Shown here: one piece after another, positions 26,381 through 35,861 of the stretch
Position numbering within the stretch: the first letter of the stretch is position 1
Layout of the letters: every line of letters starts with the position of its first letter
NCBI RefSeq assembly: GCF_008386695.1
Contig: NZ_VUOC01000004.1
Location: 124,001-188,000 of the forward strand
Direction: 5' to 3'
From: Chitinophaga agrisoli
GTDB lineage: Bacteria; Bacteroidota; Bacteroidia; Chitinophagales; Chitinophagaceae
DNA length: 64,000 nt
Notes under the pieces: model-generated
Told to the model about the DNA's origin: nothing
Databases searched by the model: none
What the model saw: the letters and a program-made list of their open reading frames with translations, nothing else
Made by a program: the position numbers and the translations under genes

Positions 26381-26881
26381 CTAAGAATTAAGTACCGCCT
26401 TAAGATCCGCGTTTTTGTTACGCAGGTCAATCCCCCCTTCCAGCAACGATTTTAAATTAGTAAGGTAAAACAACCAACCGCCCTGGCAGCCGATATGGAA
26501 TTTCACTTTTGACTCCTCGTCCGTAGGTATCTGATCCTGCGTAAGCTCTACCATCGTTTCCCCTTCAATGGCCTTAATACGCACACTTACAGTACCAGCT
26601 ATTCCAAAAGTGAACTGGAAAAGATCTTTGCCGTTGGCCGCCAGCACCGTGCCGGTTTCTGTTACATCATCCGCGTAACCATGCCAGCGCCATGTATAGG
26701 TGTCTGTAGTGGCTACCCTTTGATGTTTATCCCGCGGCGTATCAGTTACCGTTGTAAAATCAGCCTGGCGCAGGAACCAGTTTTCGAGACCGGCAGGAAT
26801 GGTCCACGCGTCATAAATTTCCTGTTGACTGGCTTTAATAGGGAGCTTTAGGGTAAATTGGCTCCAATCATGTTGTTTCAT
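26381..26881 (-). CDS. SRPBCC/AHSA1-domain protein
   Basis: 166 residues, one START-like (Aha1 C-terminal/ATPase-activator homologue) domain. It opens with the typical IKASQQEIYDAWTIPAGLENWFLRQADF and has WRWHGYADDVTETG and the C-terminal GGWLFYLTNLKSLLEGGIDLRN helix that closes the hydrophobic cavity. Bacterial members bind small hydrophobic ligands or act in stress responses, but individual functions are mostly unknown. No signal peptide. Monocistronic by position. Confidence 0.88.
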   Translation of the reverse strand: MKQHDWSQFTLKLPIKASQQEIYDAWTIPAGLENWFLRQADFTTVTDTPRDKHQRVATTDTYTWRWHGYADDVTETGTVLAANGKDLFQFTFGIAGTVSVRIKAIEGETMVELTQDQIPTDEESKVKFHIGCQGGWLFYLTNLKSLLEGGIDLRNKNADLKAVLNS

Positions 26882-27026
26882 ACATGTACATTTTTATAGG
26901 TTAATAATGCTACAGGCAATGGTTTCAATCGGGATATAAATATACTTATTTACAGTATGTTGTAACCCGTAATCTTCTATTATAAGAGAAGAGGTCCGTT
27001 CAACAGACCACAGCTGCTTACAAAAA

Positions 27027-27053
27027 GGCCGGTATTGCATTGCAGTACCGGCC
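27027..27053 (-). terminator. Intrinsic terminator after the TonB-dependent receptor
   Basis: GGCCGGTA pairs with TACCGGCC, extended by a partial TGCA match inside, and TTTTTG follows on the minus strand. It lies 25 bases past the stop at 27078. Confidence 0.88.
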
Positions 27054-27077
27054 GTTCATTGTACACTGTAATATTAC

Positions 27078-29645
27078 TTATTTCATGCCATACGTAATGG
27101 TCACATAATACATACCTCCAATAGCAGGCCCGCCAAGGAACGAGTTGTAATAATGATTCAACAGGTTGCTGGCGCCTATTTTCACTTTACAATTCAACTT
27201 ATCAAAAGAGTAATTGACCTGCGCATCCAGCGTGCCATACGCCGGCGTTTGGCCATTTACCAGGAAGGATTGCCAGTAATAAGCGCTCTGCCATTTCCAG
27301 GAAATGCCCGCGCCGGTATGTTTTACAATTTCTTCTTTTGATACCATCGCATTTACTATCCATTCCGGGGTGTTAAAACCATCTTCCAGCCCATCCTCAT
27401 TAGATGACATACGGAGTTTAGCATAAGAGCTGTTGGCATGCAGCCGGTAGCCGTGTATGCTATAGGTTACGCCCAGGCTCGCGCCGTAGTTATATACTTT
27501 GGTCTGGGAGTTCGTCCACATACGGTATTGGGCCTGTTGCCCCTTATTATACAATGCAAAAGGAATGGAGTCCTTATTTTGCACAAGCGGCACATTCATA
27601 TTGGCTTGCGCAATAAAATTGCGGTAATTATTAAAGTAAAGGTCCGCATCTATAAACAGCCTGCCGTCAATAAACACACCTTTATAACCGCCTTCAATGG
27701 AATTCACATGTTCTGGTTTCAGATAGGTATACGGGTTCTTTTTCAACAGGGATTGATTTTTTACAATAGCATCATGCTGCGATAACCCATTTGTATTTAT
27801 ATCACCCAGCACCGCCTGTTGAAAAGAGGTAATGGACGATTGCAGCCAGGCGTTTTCAAAGATCCCGTTTGACATGGCCGGCAATCCCCCTACCCTTTTT
27901 ACGCCGCCGCTGTTAACATTGGAATATGCCTCAAATATGCTGGGATAACGGTATCCGCTCTGGAAAGACGCCCGGAAGTTCTGTGTGCGCACCGGCGAGA
28001 ATACCAGCGTAAAACGCGGGCTCCAGTTCAGGTCAAAATAATCATTCTTGTCTGCCCTTAATATAGCGCCCGCCCGCAGCTTATGCTGCCACAGGGATTT
28101 TGTAACGGATACAAAACCGCCTGTCTTACCATAGGTGATATTTGTATAGGTTTTGCCAGCCGCCGGGTTAATGAAATAGTTGCCATCCGGCACAATAATA
28201 TAGGTGCGGTGATCTGCGCCAGCCAATATTTCCAGCCCGGCGTCTTTCTTCAAAGCAGGGAACCATTGTTCCGTAAGATTGATCTGTCCTTCTGCCTGTA
28301 TAAAGCTGGCCTTCACCTTTAATGCCGCGCCGGTGTCCCAATTATTGATCTGGGCAAGTTTGTCCAGCTCCTGTTTAAATGCCGGCGTACCGGGTTGATA
28401 GCGGCCCTGGTCCGCAAATACACGGGCCTGGCGGTGCGCGTCAGCTACAGCGGCGCCTGTTTGGGTGGCGTGGTTAAAGGCGGTGGTATAATCGGCATAC
28501 CAGGCATTATCCGGTTTATAACCCCGGTCAATATTCTCCGCCATAGAACGGAGGTTATAAGAATTGCCGGAATTCTCTGTATTCAGGTATACTTTCAGCT
28601 GTATCGCATTGGACTGATATTGCAATCCATGCTGTTGCACGCGGTAATCTTCCAGCCGGAAACGGTTGGCGCGCTGGTATACATTGTTCAGCACTGCCAC
28701 GTGATAAAAATAGCCAAGAGTAGCCTGTGGGGAGACCTTATAGTAAATGCCGGCGTCTGCTTTTATGTTCTGCAGGCCATAGTCTACTACATCCTTCTCA
28801 TCATACCCCGTGCGGGATACAATATAATTTTTGCCGCCCAGGGCGATGGTCTTACGGTCAGAGGATTCGTTGCCATAGCCGTTCACCGGGTCCTGCGCCG
28901 GGTTGTCTGCCCCTTTAAGACCGGTACTGGCATTGGCGTTTCCATTCAGTTCTGTATGATCATTGGCTATCCAGTCATACCCTTTCATAAAGGCGGCATT
29001 TACTTTAAAAGCCAGCCGGGGCGTAATTACCTGCGCCCAGCGTACGCTGGTCTCTGAGAACATTTTGGCGCTGCTGTTTGGATCGCCCAGGTGCGTAACA
29101 GCGGTTTTCTGCTGTATGCTTAAACCAGGCGATGTAAATGGGTTTTTGGTGCTGATGTTAGCCAAACCGTTGATCGTATTCATACCATACAGGGCAGATG
29201 CGACACCAGGCAGGATCTCTACATTGTCCACATCCAGGTCTGTAGGTCCCAGTGCATTGGCAATTGGGCCGCCAATATGCGGGCTTTGTACGTCCATCCC
29301 ATCCACCAGCTGCGCAAAACGCACATTAGTGGTGTTGGCGAAACCACGGGCATTCAGCACTTTAAACCCCATGCTGGGCGTGATCATCTGTACGCCCTGC
29401 ACATTCTCCAGGGCATCAAAGAAAGACGCTGCCGGAGCGGCTTTAAAATACTGGCCGCCCACTTTTTGTATGCTTACGGGCGACTGCAAAATACTTTCCT
29501 TTATACGGGAAGCTGATACGGTGATCTCTGACAATATACGTACCGTAGTATCTGCCCGGGTGGTATCTGAGGTATTGTTCAGGTTTTGCGCCTGCAGGCC
29601 AAGAGCTGGTAAACAATAAAGAAGGCTGGTTGATATGATTTTCAT
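27078..29645 (-). CDS. TonB-dependent receptor (non-SusC type)
   Basis: 855 residues with a signal peptide (to LGLQAQ). It has a plug domain directly after a TonB-box-like stretch (EITVSASRIKESILQSPVSIQ) and no carboxypeptidase-regulatory or STN domain. Plug motifs: DALENVQGVQMITPSMGFKV, NARGFANTTNVRFAQLVDGM, VEILPGVASALYGMNTINGL. The barrel ends YYNSFLGGPAIGGMYYVTITYG. It resembles the siderophore/metallophore- or cobalamin-type receptors rather than glycan SusC, and has no SusD. The ligand is unknown. It is transcribed alone, between terminators at 27.03 and 29.70 kb. Confidence 0.93.
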   Translation of the reverse strand: MKIISTSLLYCLPALGLQAQNLNNTSDTTRADTTVRILSEITVSASRIKESILQSPVSIQKVGGQYFKAAPAASFFDALENVQGVQMITPSMGFKVLNARGFANTTNVRFAQLVDGMDVQSPHIGGPIANALGPTDLDVDNVEILPGVASALYGMNTINGLANISTKNPFTSPGLSIQQKTAVTHLGDPNSSAKMFSETSVRWAQVITPRLAFKVNAAFMKGYDWIANDHTELNGNANASTGLKGADNPAQDPVNGYGNESSDRKTIALGGKNYIVSRTGYDEKDVVDYGLQNIKADAGIYYKVSPQATLGYFYHVAVLNNVYQRANRFRLEDYRVQQHGLQYQSNAIQLKVYLNTENSGNSYNLRSMAENIDRGYKPDNAWYADYTTAFNHATQTGAAVADAHRQARVFADQGRYQPGTPAFKQELDKLAQINNWDTGAALKVKASFIQAEGQINLTEQWFPALKKDAGLEILAGADHRTYIIVPDGNYFINPAAGKTYTNITYGKTGGFVSVTKSLWQHKLRAGAILRADKNDYFDLNWSPRFTLVFSPVRTQNFRASFQSGYRYPSIFEAYSNVNSGGVKRVGGLPAMSNGIFENAWLQSSITSFQQAVLGDINTNGLSQHDAIVKNQSLLKKNPYTYLKPEHVNSIEGGYKGVFIDGRLFIDADLYFNNYRNFIAQANMNVPLVQNKDSIPFALYNKGQQAQYRMWTNSQTKVYNYGASLGVTYSIHGYRLHANSSYAKLRMSSNEDGLEDGFNTPEWIVNAMVSKEEIVKHTGAGISWKWQSAYYWQSFLVNGQTPAYGTLDAQVNYSFDKLNCKVKIGASNLLNHYYNSFLGGPAIGGMYYVTITYGMK

Positions 29646-29691
29646 GGGCGCTATCGATATATTTTCAAATATACAACGTTAGGTATAAAGA

Positions 29692-29717
29692 AGCCCCTGT
29701 TTTATAAAACAGGGGCT
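29692..29717 (-). terminator. Perfect hairpin between the ModE-like gene and the TonB receptor
   Basis: AGCCCCTGTTTT and AAAACAGGGGCT form a perfect stem around a TA centre; TTCTTTATACC follows on the minus strand. It most likely ends the second molybdoenzyme operon about 100 bases after the regulator stop. Confidence 0.65.
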
Positions 29718-29815
29718 GGTATACAGTTTCAGGTATTTATTTTAGTCTCGCTGTCACTTACCCGGGGCATTTGCTGCATCTTTCGTGCGGCTGACGATTG
29801 CCCTCATTTCACATG

Positions 29816-30181
29816 TCATTTTAATCTGGCTGTTTCCTGTTCCAGGAACTCACGGAACCTTAGGCGCAACTGCCGGTGATAGGCGATCATCTGCCGGGCT
29901 TCTTCGGAGATGGTAGACCCGCCGCCTTTTTCGCCGCCTGTGCTTGTGATCACAAACGGTTTCTCGCTCAGGTTATTGAGATTGGTGATCAGGTCCCAGG
30001 ATTTTTTATAAGACATACCCATCGCTTTGGCGGCCTGTTTAATGGAGCCTGTTTCTGCAATGCGTTCCAGCAGTTCCACCGGCCCGGGGCCAAAGAAACG
30101 TTTGCCGTTATGCTCCAGCCACAAGCTGCCATTCACTTTTAGCTCGCCTGCTATTAATATATCCCTGATCGTTTGTTCCAT
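29816..30181 (-). CDS. ModE-like winged-helix transcription regulator
   Basis: 121 residues from the ATG at 30181 (MEQTIRDILIAGELKVNGSLW); only a TTG lies further upstream. It matches the N-terminal DNA-binding domain of ModE and LysR-like regulators: GPGPVELLERIAETGSIKQAAKAMGMSYKKSWDLI, then TGGEKGGGSTISEEARQMIAYHRQL, the ModE wing. The molybdate-binding TOBE domains are absent, so it is a one-domain version. It starts 15 bases after the cytochrome stop, as last gene of a molybdoenzyme operon, so a link to molybdenum supply or autoregulation is a reasonable inference. Confidence 0.9.
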   Translation of the reverse strand: MEQTIRDILIAGELKVNGSLWLEHNGKRFFGPGPVELLERIAETGSIKQAAKAMGMSYKKSWDLITNLNNLSEKPFVITSTGGEKGGGSTISEEARQMIAYHRQLRLRFREFLEQETARLK

Positions 30182-30196
30182 AATCAAATGTAAAGA

Positions 30197-30832
30197 TTAT
30201 TTATCGGGCAGGAAAGCGCCTTTGTCTATCCATGCCTTAAACTGTTTTGCAAACTCCGCATGCGTCAGCGGCGGCAGCGTACGGCCATCGCCGGGGTTCC
30301 ATCCGCCCAGCACCAGCGAGTCTGATGTAACATGCGCTATCAGCTGTGCCGTGGTCTTGTGGCCATTCAGCTCAGGATTAAGTAACTGCGCGGCCAGTTC
30401 CCGGGGCGATTTACCCTGGAATACCATCTTCATATCCGCAGGCGGCAAATGCCAGTTAGGGTTACCCGGCGGCATATGCAATCCCGGCGTATTTTGTGGT
30501 TGGTGACAGTTGGAGCATTTAAGGGCATACATCCCCTTGCCATCGTGCCCGCGTTTTACGCCCATGGTATGTACATGGCTGTCATCGCCCTGCAGCGGCG
30601 CCTCCCCGGAGGGATGACAGTTCATACAACGCGGGTGCATGAGTACGCGGTAAGCCGCCATAAAAGCTTTTTTAGAGCCAACGCTATCCTTTGCTACACC
30701 GTCAGCCGGTTCGTGATAAACGACCGGTTGTTTATTACCTGCGGCATCTGTTCTGGAAGATACGGCCACTGCGGAAACTGCCGTTACGGATAACAGCAGG
30801 TATATGATCTTGTTCGTTTTCAATTTTGCCAT
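30197..30832 (-). CDS. Diheme c-type cytochrome, partner of the molybdoenzyme (copy 2)
   Basis: 211 residues with a signal/anchor helix (IIYLLLSVTAVSAVAVSS). Heme motifs are CMNCH and CSNCH, with HMPPGNP as a possible Met loop. It is colinear with the copy at 12340-12966 over nearly its whole length (MHPRCMNCHPSG, QGDDSHVHTMGV, MVFQGKSPRELAA, AWIDKGAFLPDK). It begins 3 bases after the Mo-subunit stop, so it is tightly coupled. It probably shuttles electrons from the periplasmic molybdoenzyme to the respiratory chain (inference). Confidence 0.85.
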   Translation of the reverse strand: MAKLKTNKIIYLLLSVTAVSAVAVSSRTDAAGNKQPVVYHEPADGVAKDSVGSKKAFMAAYRVLMHPRCMNCHPSGEAPLQGDDSHVHTMGVKRGHDGKGMYALKCSNCHQPQNTPGLHMPPGNPNWHLPPADMKMVFQGKSPRELAAQLLNPELNGHKTTAQLIAHVTSDSLVLGGWNPGDGRTLPPLTHAEFAKQFKAWIDKGAFLPDK

Positions 30833-30835
30833 AAA

Positions 30836-33013
30836 CTATGCTTTCAGGTTCGTATTGCAGAAGGGCAGGTCGCGTAAGCGTTTGCCGGTGGCGGCAAAAA
30901 CGGCATTCGCAATGGCAGGGGCTACCGGCGGTACGCCAGGCTCGCCTACCCCGCCCATCTTGTCGGTGCTGTTTACAATATGTACCTCTATGGTGGTGGG
31001 TGTATCGTTCATACGGGCAATACGGTAATCATGGAAATTACTTTGCCGTACTACGCCTTTATCCAGGGTGATCTCTCCATAAAGCGCGGTGGAGATCCCA
31101 AAGTTCACGCCGCTTTCTATCTGGGCACGCACGCCGTCCGGGTTTACTGCCAAGCCACAGTCCACAGCGGATACCACTCTGTGGATCTTAATGGCGCCCT
31201 GTTCGTCAACAGACAGCTCTACCACATGGGCTACATAACTCAGGAAAGACTCATGCACCGCTACACCGCGGAAACGGCCCGCCGGTAACGGTTGTCCCCA
31301 GCCGGATTTTTCAGCGGCCAGGTTCAACGCCGCCAGGTGACGCGGATGATCCTTTAACAGCATACGGCGGTACTCCACCGGATCTTTACCGGCATTATGC
31401 GCCAGCTCATCTATCATCCCTTCCATGGCCATAGCCGTATGGGTATGCCCCACAGAACGGTACCATAAAACGGGCAGCTGTAGTCTGGGCGAGTGTAATC
31501 CTACCCAATGATCCGGGATAGCGGCCAGGTAGGGCGAGTCATTCACGCCTTCTACAGAAGAGCCGTCCACTCCTTCCTTTGGCTCAAACGGGGTGCCGGC
31601 CATAATAGACTGTCCCGCAATATTATGTAACCACGCTACAGGCTTACCTTCGCCATCAACGCCTACGCGGACATTATGCACAAAGGATGGGCGGTAATAA
31701 GCGCCATGTATATCATCTTCCCGGGTCCAGACCATTTTAATGAACTGACCGCTGGCTTTGGCAATGTTCACCGCTTCAGCTACAAAATCGGAGGCAAAAT
31801 TGGCCCTTCTGCCAAAACCGCCACCCAGGAAAGTAGTGTGCACACTTACTTGTTCCGGGTTAAAGCCCAGTATCTTAGCGGCTACCTGCTGATCGTTGCC
31901 GGGCATTTGGGTACCTGTCCAGATCTCGCATTTGCCGTTCTCCACCTTCACCGTTACATTCTGCGGCTCCATAGGCGTATGCGCCAGGTAAGGGAAAGTG
32001 AATTCCGCTTCCAATACCTTGCTGGCTTTGGAAAGGCCGCTGGCTGCATCGCCTTTCTCCGCTGCCTTTTCGCCCTTGGTAGCTGCCAGCTTTTTGAATT
32101 CCTGCAGCTGCGCTTTACTATCTATATTCACATTAGGCCCGGTTTCCCAGCTTACCTGCAGGGCAGCGCGGCCCTTTTTAGCCGCCCAGAAATTATCTGC
32201 TATCACCGCTACGCCGGTAGGGATCTGTACTACATTGCGCACCCCCTGTATCTGGCGGGCCTTGCTATCATCAAAGGATTTTACTTTGCTGCCATATACC
32301 GGCGGGTGTGCTACTACAGCGGTAAGCAAACCGGGAAACTGCATGTCCATACCAAATTTGGCCTGGCCATTCACTTTCACGGGAGCATCCAGGCGTTTTA
32401 CGCCTTTGCCAATATATTTCCATTCCGAAGGCGGCCGAAGTTGCACCGGTTCCGTAAGCGGCGGCAATGCGGCGGCAGCAGCAGCCAACTCGCCATAGCG
32501 GGCTTTTTTGTCGCCGGCTATCACCATGCCGTTCTCCGTACGGCAGTCAGCCGGGCTCACGCCAAACTTTTTAGCCGCAGCGTCTACCAGCAGTGTCCGC
32601 GCCGTAGCGCCGGCCTGGCGGTAACGGTCAAACTCAGACCAGGTGGTACTGGAACCGCCGGTGATCTGTAAGCCGTATACGGTGTGCACATACGGCTGTC
32701 CCGGAGGCGCATGTACGATCTTGATCTTTTCCCAGTCAGCATCCAGCTCTTCTGCTATCAGCATGGTAAGGGTGGTCCAGATACCCTGGCCCATTTCTAC
32801 GTGCGCCAGCCATACCTGTATACTATCGTCAGCGCCTATACTTAAGTAGGCATTAGGCGTAAAAACTGCGGCGGCTGCGCCATCTGTTCCCGGTAGTCCC
32901 ATGGCAGCCAGGCGTTTAGCGCCGGGTACCACAAAGGAAACGATCAGACTGCCGCCCAGCATAGCGCCCGTCTTAAGAAAGCCGCGGCGGCTGGTAGTCA
33001 TTTCATTGCTCAT
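30836..33013 (-). CDS. Xanthine dehydrogenase-family molybdopterin-binding subunit (IorB-like, copy 2)
   Basis: 725 residues with a Tat signal ([20 protein letters not shown]). Family motifs are canonical: [67 protein letters not shown], and the catalytic loop [21 protein letters not shown] with the conserved Glu. The gene overlaps the 2Fe-2S subunit by four bases (ATGA). Periplasmic oxidation of an N-heterocycle or aldehyde is expected from the family; the actual substrate is unknown. This copy looks more canonical at the active site than the one at 13.5-15.7 kb. Confidence 0.94.
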   Translation of the reverse strand: MSNEMTTSRRGFLKTGAMLGGSLIVSFVVPGAKRLAAMGLPGTDGAAAAVFTPNAYLSIGADDSIQVWLAHVEMGQGIWTTLTMLIAEELDADWEKIKIVHAPPGQPYVHTVYGLQITGGSSTTWSEFDRYRQAGATARTLLVDAAAKKFGVSPADCRTENGMVIAGDKKARYGELAAAAAALPPLTEPVQLRPPSEWKYIGKGVKRLDAPVKVNGQAKFGMDMQFPGLLTAVVAHPPVYGSKVKSFDDSKARQIQGVRNVVQIPTGVAVIADNFWAAKKGRAALQVSWETGPNVNIDSKAQLQEFKKLAATKGEKAAEKGDAASGLSKASKVLEAEFTFPYLAHTPMEPQNVTVKVENGKCEIWTGTQMPGNDQQVAAKILGFNPEQVSVHTTFLGGGFGRRANFASDFVAEAVNIAKASGQFIKMVWTREDDIHGAYYRPSFVHNVRVGVDGEGKPVAWLHNIAGQSIMAGTPFEPKEGVDGSSVEGVNDSPYLAAIPDHWVGLHSPRLQLPVLWYRSVGHTHTAMAMEGMIDELAHNAGKDPVEYRRMLLKDHPRHLAALNLAAEKSGWGQPLPAGRFRGVAVHESFLSYVAHVVELSVDEQGAIKIHRVVSAVDCGLAVNPDGVRAQIESGVNFGISTALYGEITLDKGVVRQSNFHDYRIARMNDTPTTIEVHIVNSTDKMGGVGEPGVPPVAPAIANAVFAATGKRLRDLPFCNTNLKA

Positions 33014-33480
33014 TTGTTACCTCCTTCCTGTTGTAATTTTGCTGCCAGGTGAATGGCTTTACGGATGCGCGGATAAGTACCGCAGCGGCAGATGTTACCA
33101 CTCATGGCGTCGTCAATGTCCGCATCTGAGGGATGGGGGTTTTCGCGCAGCAATACAGCGGCAGACATGATCTGGCCAGACTGGCAATAACCGCATTGCG
33201 GCACATCTTCCTCTAACCAGGCGCGTTGCAGGGGATGGGTACTATCGGGAGATAATCCTTCAATAGTCACGATCTGCTGCCCAGCCGCCCGGGACAACAA
33301 CGTTACACAGGAGCGCACCGCCTCCCCATTCAGATGTACGGTACAGGCGCCGCATTGCGCCATACCACAACCAAACTTGGTGCCCGTTAACCCGACTATA
33401 TCGCGTAAAACCCAAAGCAGCGGCATATCCGGACTGGCGTCTACGGTATGCTCCTTTTGGTTAATAGTGAGCTTAATCAT
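33010..33480 (-). CDS. Isoquinoline 1-oxidoreductase-type 2Fe-2S subunit (copy 2)
   Basis: 156 residues. Motifs: [10 protein letters not shown] (first cluster), CGYCQSGQ and CRCGTY (second cluster), all Cys present. No signal peptide; export by hitch-hiking on the Tat-tagged large subunit is the family model. It heads the operon 2Fe-2S, Mo subunit, cytochrome, ModE-like regulator. A TATCTTTA box at 33552-33545 on the minus strand, 65 bases upstream, may be its -7 element. Confidence 0.94.
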   Translation of the reverse strand: MIKLTINQKEHTVDASPDMPLLWVLRDIVGLTGTKFGCGMAQCGACTVHLNGEAVRSCVTLLSRAAGQQIVTIEGLSPDSTHPLQRAWLEEDVPQCGYCQSGQIMSAAVLLRENPHPSDADIDDAMSGNICRCGTYPRIRKAIHLAAKLQQEGGNK

Positions 33481-33760
33481 AATGTACTTGCTTTTTCCTT
33501 ATAAGATTTGACCAATACTACCTTACATGTAAACAAAGGCACGTTAAAGATAGTTCATGATAACATTAAGAACTATCGAAATTCAAAGGAAAAATGATGA
33601 AATTCAAATATTTCTTAAAGGGAAGTGATCAATTTGATTAGTTGATAAGTAGTCGCTAATCCTTTACAATAGATAACTTTATAAGAATATTCCTGAAAAA
33701 TACCAGCTACTCGTTATGTCACCAAGTAAACAACGGTTATCAGGTTCCTAATACAGCAAA
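33481..33760. other. Gene-free AT-rich spacer before the repeat region
   Basis: About 280 bases upstream of the second molybdoenzyme operon. Apart from the TATCTTTA box at 33545-33552 (minus strand) I see no feature. It leads into the repeat-rich stretch at 33.76-34.21 kb. Confidence 0.45.
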
Positions 33761-33763
33761 GAC

Positions 33764-33942
33764 AACGGCATGCCGTTAGCAAAGCAAAACGGCCTACTCT
33801 TATTAACGGGTATATCCACTACGGTATACCGCCTTGCCAGGCAGCATGTAAAACGGCCCTTGGCCGGCGCGGCTGCTGCAGCCTACCTGCTAAGCAACCA
33901 ACCCGCGGCGGGCGCAGGCCGTTTTGCATCTGCCTGGCATGG
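33764..33942. repeat. Inverted repeats built on an AAAACGGCC core
   Basis: The left arm (about 33836-33858: GCCAGGCAGCATGTAAAACG) is nearly the reverse complement of the right arm (about 33919-33942: CGTTTTGCATCTGCCTGGC). A further AAAACGGCC lies at 33787-33794, and a perfect 14-base palindrome AACGGCATGCCGTT at 33764-33777. Transcribed, it would fold into a long stem. Confidence 0.6.
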
Positions 33943-34108
33943 ATAACACAACGCGCTCACCGGCAAATCTGGACTGCATCCTACCTGCTAAGCGACCAAC
34001 CCGCGGCGGGCGCAGGCCGTTTTGCATCTGCCTGGCATGGATAACACAACGCGCTCACCAGCATACCTGGGATGGCATCCCCCCCTTGAATAACACAACG
34101 CGCTCACC
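33882..34108. repeat. 80-base direct repeat in two copies plus a third partial copy
   Basis: Copies at 33882-33961 and 33980-34059 are 80 bases with one visible mismatch (GCAACC versus GCGACC), separated by 18 unique bases. The last ~19 bases (ATAACACAACGCGCTCACC) recur a third time at about 34090-34108. The region is GC-richer than its surroundings and non-coding as far as I can see. Confidence 0.8.
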
Positions 34109-34144
34109 AACGCAGCCTAACATATATCCTATCTGCCAGCATTA

Positions 34145-34210
34145 AAACAACCAGTGGTTAACCATCAGCGCCCACCAAAAGACGCCAACAATTAACCACT
34201 GATCCGTTTT
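34145..34210 (-). terminator. Inverted repeat after the lipase gene
   Basis: CAGTGGTTAA (34152-34161) and TTAACCACTG (34192-34201) are perfect arms, with outer AAAAC...GTTTT also pairing. It lies 25 bases beyond the lipase stop and could serve as its terminator, although the 30-base loop is long. Confidence 0.45.
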
Positions 34211-34234
34211 GCTCCGTTCTACCTTATACGTTAT

Positions 34235-35593
34235 CTACTCTATACCAGCCAGCAATTTTGCAATATTACTATAGAACGGCCTTACAGAAGGCAGATACCC
34301 AATACCGATGATATCGAAATGATCATAGCCGTTATATACCCCCATATGATTCCACACGCCTTTCTCCAACGCCCGCGCCGCATTATATTCGCGGATAATA
34401 CTACCTTCCGGCCCGCTCATACCATAAGTATTAGCTGCGCCATCATTAGGCCACCACTTGGAATCAATGATGATCTTACCCGGCTGTTTACGGGTATAGT
34501 TACCAATACCCATCAGGATAGGCGTAGGATACGCCACCGGCATCAATATAGGGAACATATCCAGCCGGGGATATTCCCAACCAGTCAGCAACCCGCGCAT
34601 AGAAGCTTTGGTAGTAAAAGAAAAATAGTACACACTTTTGGAGTCCGGATCTTTTTTAGCCGGATCCAGCAGCGCTTCCGGCGTAACATCATGACCGGAA
34701 TAATCCTCCGTGGTAGCCAGCGCGGAATTAGCCGCCACCCGGTTGGCATAGGAGCCGAAGCTCTCACCCGGCTGCCGTTCCAGTCCCCACTGTTCCAGGG
34801 AAAAATCATAGATATTATCTACGCCGGAAAAACCGCCGGCCAGCGCAGCTGCCGCGGTAATGAACTGCCGTACGAACGGAATATACCCGCTCAATAATAT
34901 ATAACTAAGCGTAGCGCCGTTATGCGGGGTACTGATAGAAGTAACAGACTTTACCCAACCGGTCTTATCACCATTAAAAAGACCAGCATGTGCAGGGTCC
35001 TGTTGCTCCAGCGCATCCCCTTTCTCGAGCAGGGTCACCAGCTTGCGCACAGTGATACCACCCATGCTATGTCCCAGCAGATGTACAGGATGCTGGGCAT
35101 CCCACTGCGGATAGATGCCCGGATAATATTTCGCCTTCTTTTGCGCGTGACCATATTTAGCGCTGTGGAATTTACCATAGTCCACATAACCGCCCTTTAT
35201 ATAATAATACAGCTCTACCGCACGGTCATAATTACTGCTTACAGGCCCTACCTTGGCCGCAAAGGCCGGGTAGCCATTAGCGGTAAGATATTTGGGGATA
35301 TCGTCTATCCCGCCCCAGTAATGATAAAGGCCCAGCATATCGTCCGGGCCTATCCCGCCCAGGCCGTGCACCATAATAATGGGGATCCGTTCGCCGGAAG
35401 CAGTACGTGCGCTGGCATGACCGCCGGCAGGTAATGGAATAATTTTGTCTAACGGGGTAATGGGCTCGTCTGCAACCGCCTCCTGTTGACCGGATGGCTG
35501 GGCGTTTTCCTGGGGCGCTGCTGTCTCCTTCTTGCAGGAAACGGCCAGCAGTAACAGCATAGTAGCAACAAGCGTTACATAAAGGTTTTTCAT
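34235..35593 (-). CDS. Lipase (alpha/beta-hydrolase, family I.5-like), lipoprotein
   Basis: 452 residues from the ATG at 35593 (MKNLYVTLVATMLLLLAVSC); an ATG at 35599 adds two. The lipobox AVSC predicts a lipid anchor. After a Pro/Glu-rich linker come IPIIMVHGLGGIGPDDMLG (oxyanion region), the nucleophile elbow HLLGHSMGG (Ser about 176) and late His-containing GYDHFDIIGIG. The length and the long inserts (YYYIKGGYVDYGKFHSAKYG) resemble staphylococcal/Geobacillus-type lipases, in which such inserts carry a zinc site. It probably hydrolyses acylglycerols at the envelope. Confidence 0.88.
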   Translation of the reverse strand: MKNLYVTLVATMLLLLAVSCKKETAAPQENAQPSGQQEAVADEPITPLDKIIPLPAGGHASARTASGERIPIIMVHGLGGIGPDDMLGLYHYWGGIDDIPKYLTANGYPAFAAKVGPVSSNYDRAVELYYYIKGGYVDYGKFHSAKYGHAQKKAKYYPGIYPQWDAQHPVHLLGHSMGGITVRKLVTLLEKGDALEQQDPAHAGLFNGDKTGWVKSVTSISTPHNGATLSYILLSGYIPFVRQFITAAAALAGGFSGVDNIYDFSLEQWGLERQPGESFGSYANRVAANSALATTEDYSGHDVTPEALLDPAKKDPDSKSVYYFSFTTKASMRGLLTGWEYPRLDMFPILMPVAYPTPILMGIGNYTRKQPGKIIIDSKWWPNDGAANTYGMSGPEGSIIREYNAARALEKGVWNHMGVYNGYDHFDIIGIGYLPSVRPFYSNIAKLLAGIE

Positions 35594-35861
35594 GAACATG
35601 TTAAGGATGATTTTGGAATTTGGTTTTACAATGCTTGCCTTATGGCAATTGCTGGGTTCATATCATAACATAACGGAACGGGGCAATAATAGAATTTAAA
35701 TAACCGTCAAAAGCTAATAAGATGTTAATGAAGGGGATTATAATGCGTGATAATATATCAATATGATATAAGAATTACCATCTTAACAACAATGATATAG
35801 CGCGATGAAACGCCGCACCGGTAGGCCGGGTAACAATATTATGCAGGTTGATCGCTCACCA
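35594..35861. other. Spacer between two minus-strand hydrolase genes
   Basis: About 270 AT-rich bases. It should hold the lipase promoter and the end of the beta-lactamase-like transcript. No hairpin with a T-run or other feature was identified. Confidence 0.4.

Noticed and set aside
31676-32671. 331-codon open frame on the plus strand
   Set aside because: Antisense to the second Mo subunit, which carries all family motifs; the antisense product is rich in His, Tyr and Arg without a recognisable fold.
33882-34108. Possible CRISPR array
   Set aside because: Repeat units are 80 bases with an 18-base spacer and only two full copies, with no cas genes in the window. This is not CRISPR geometry.
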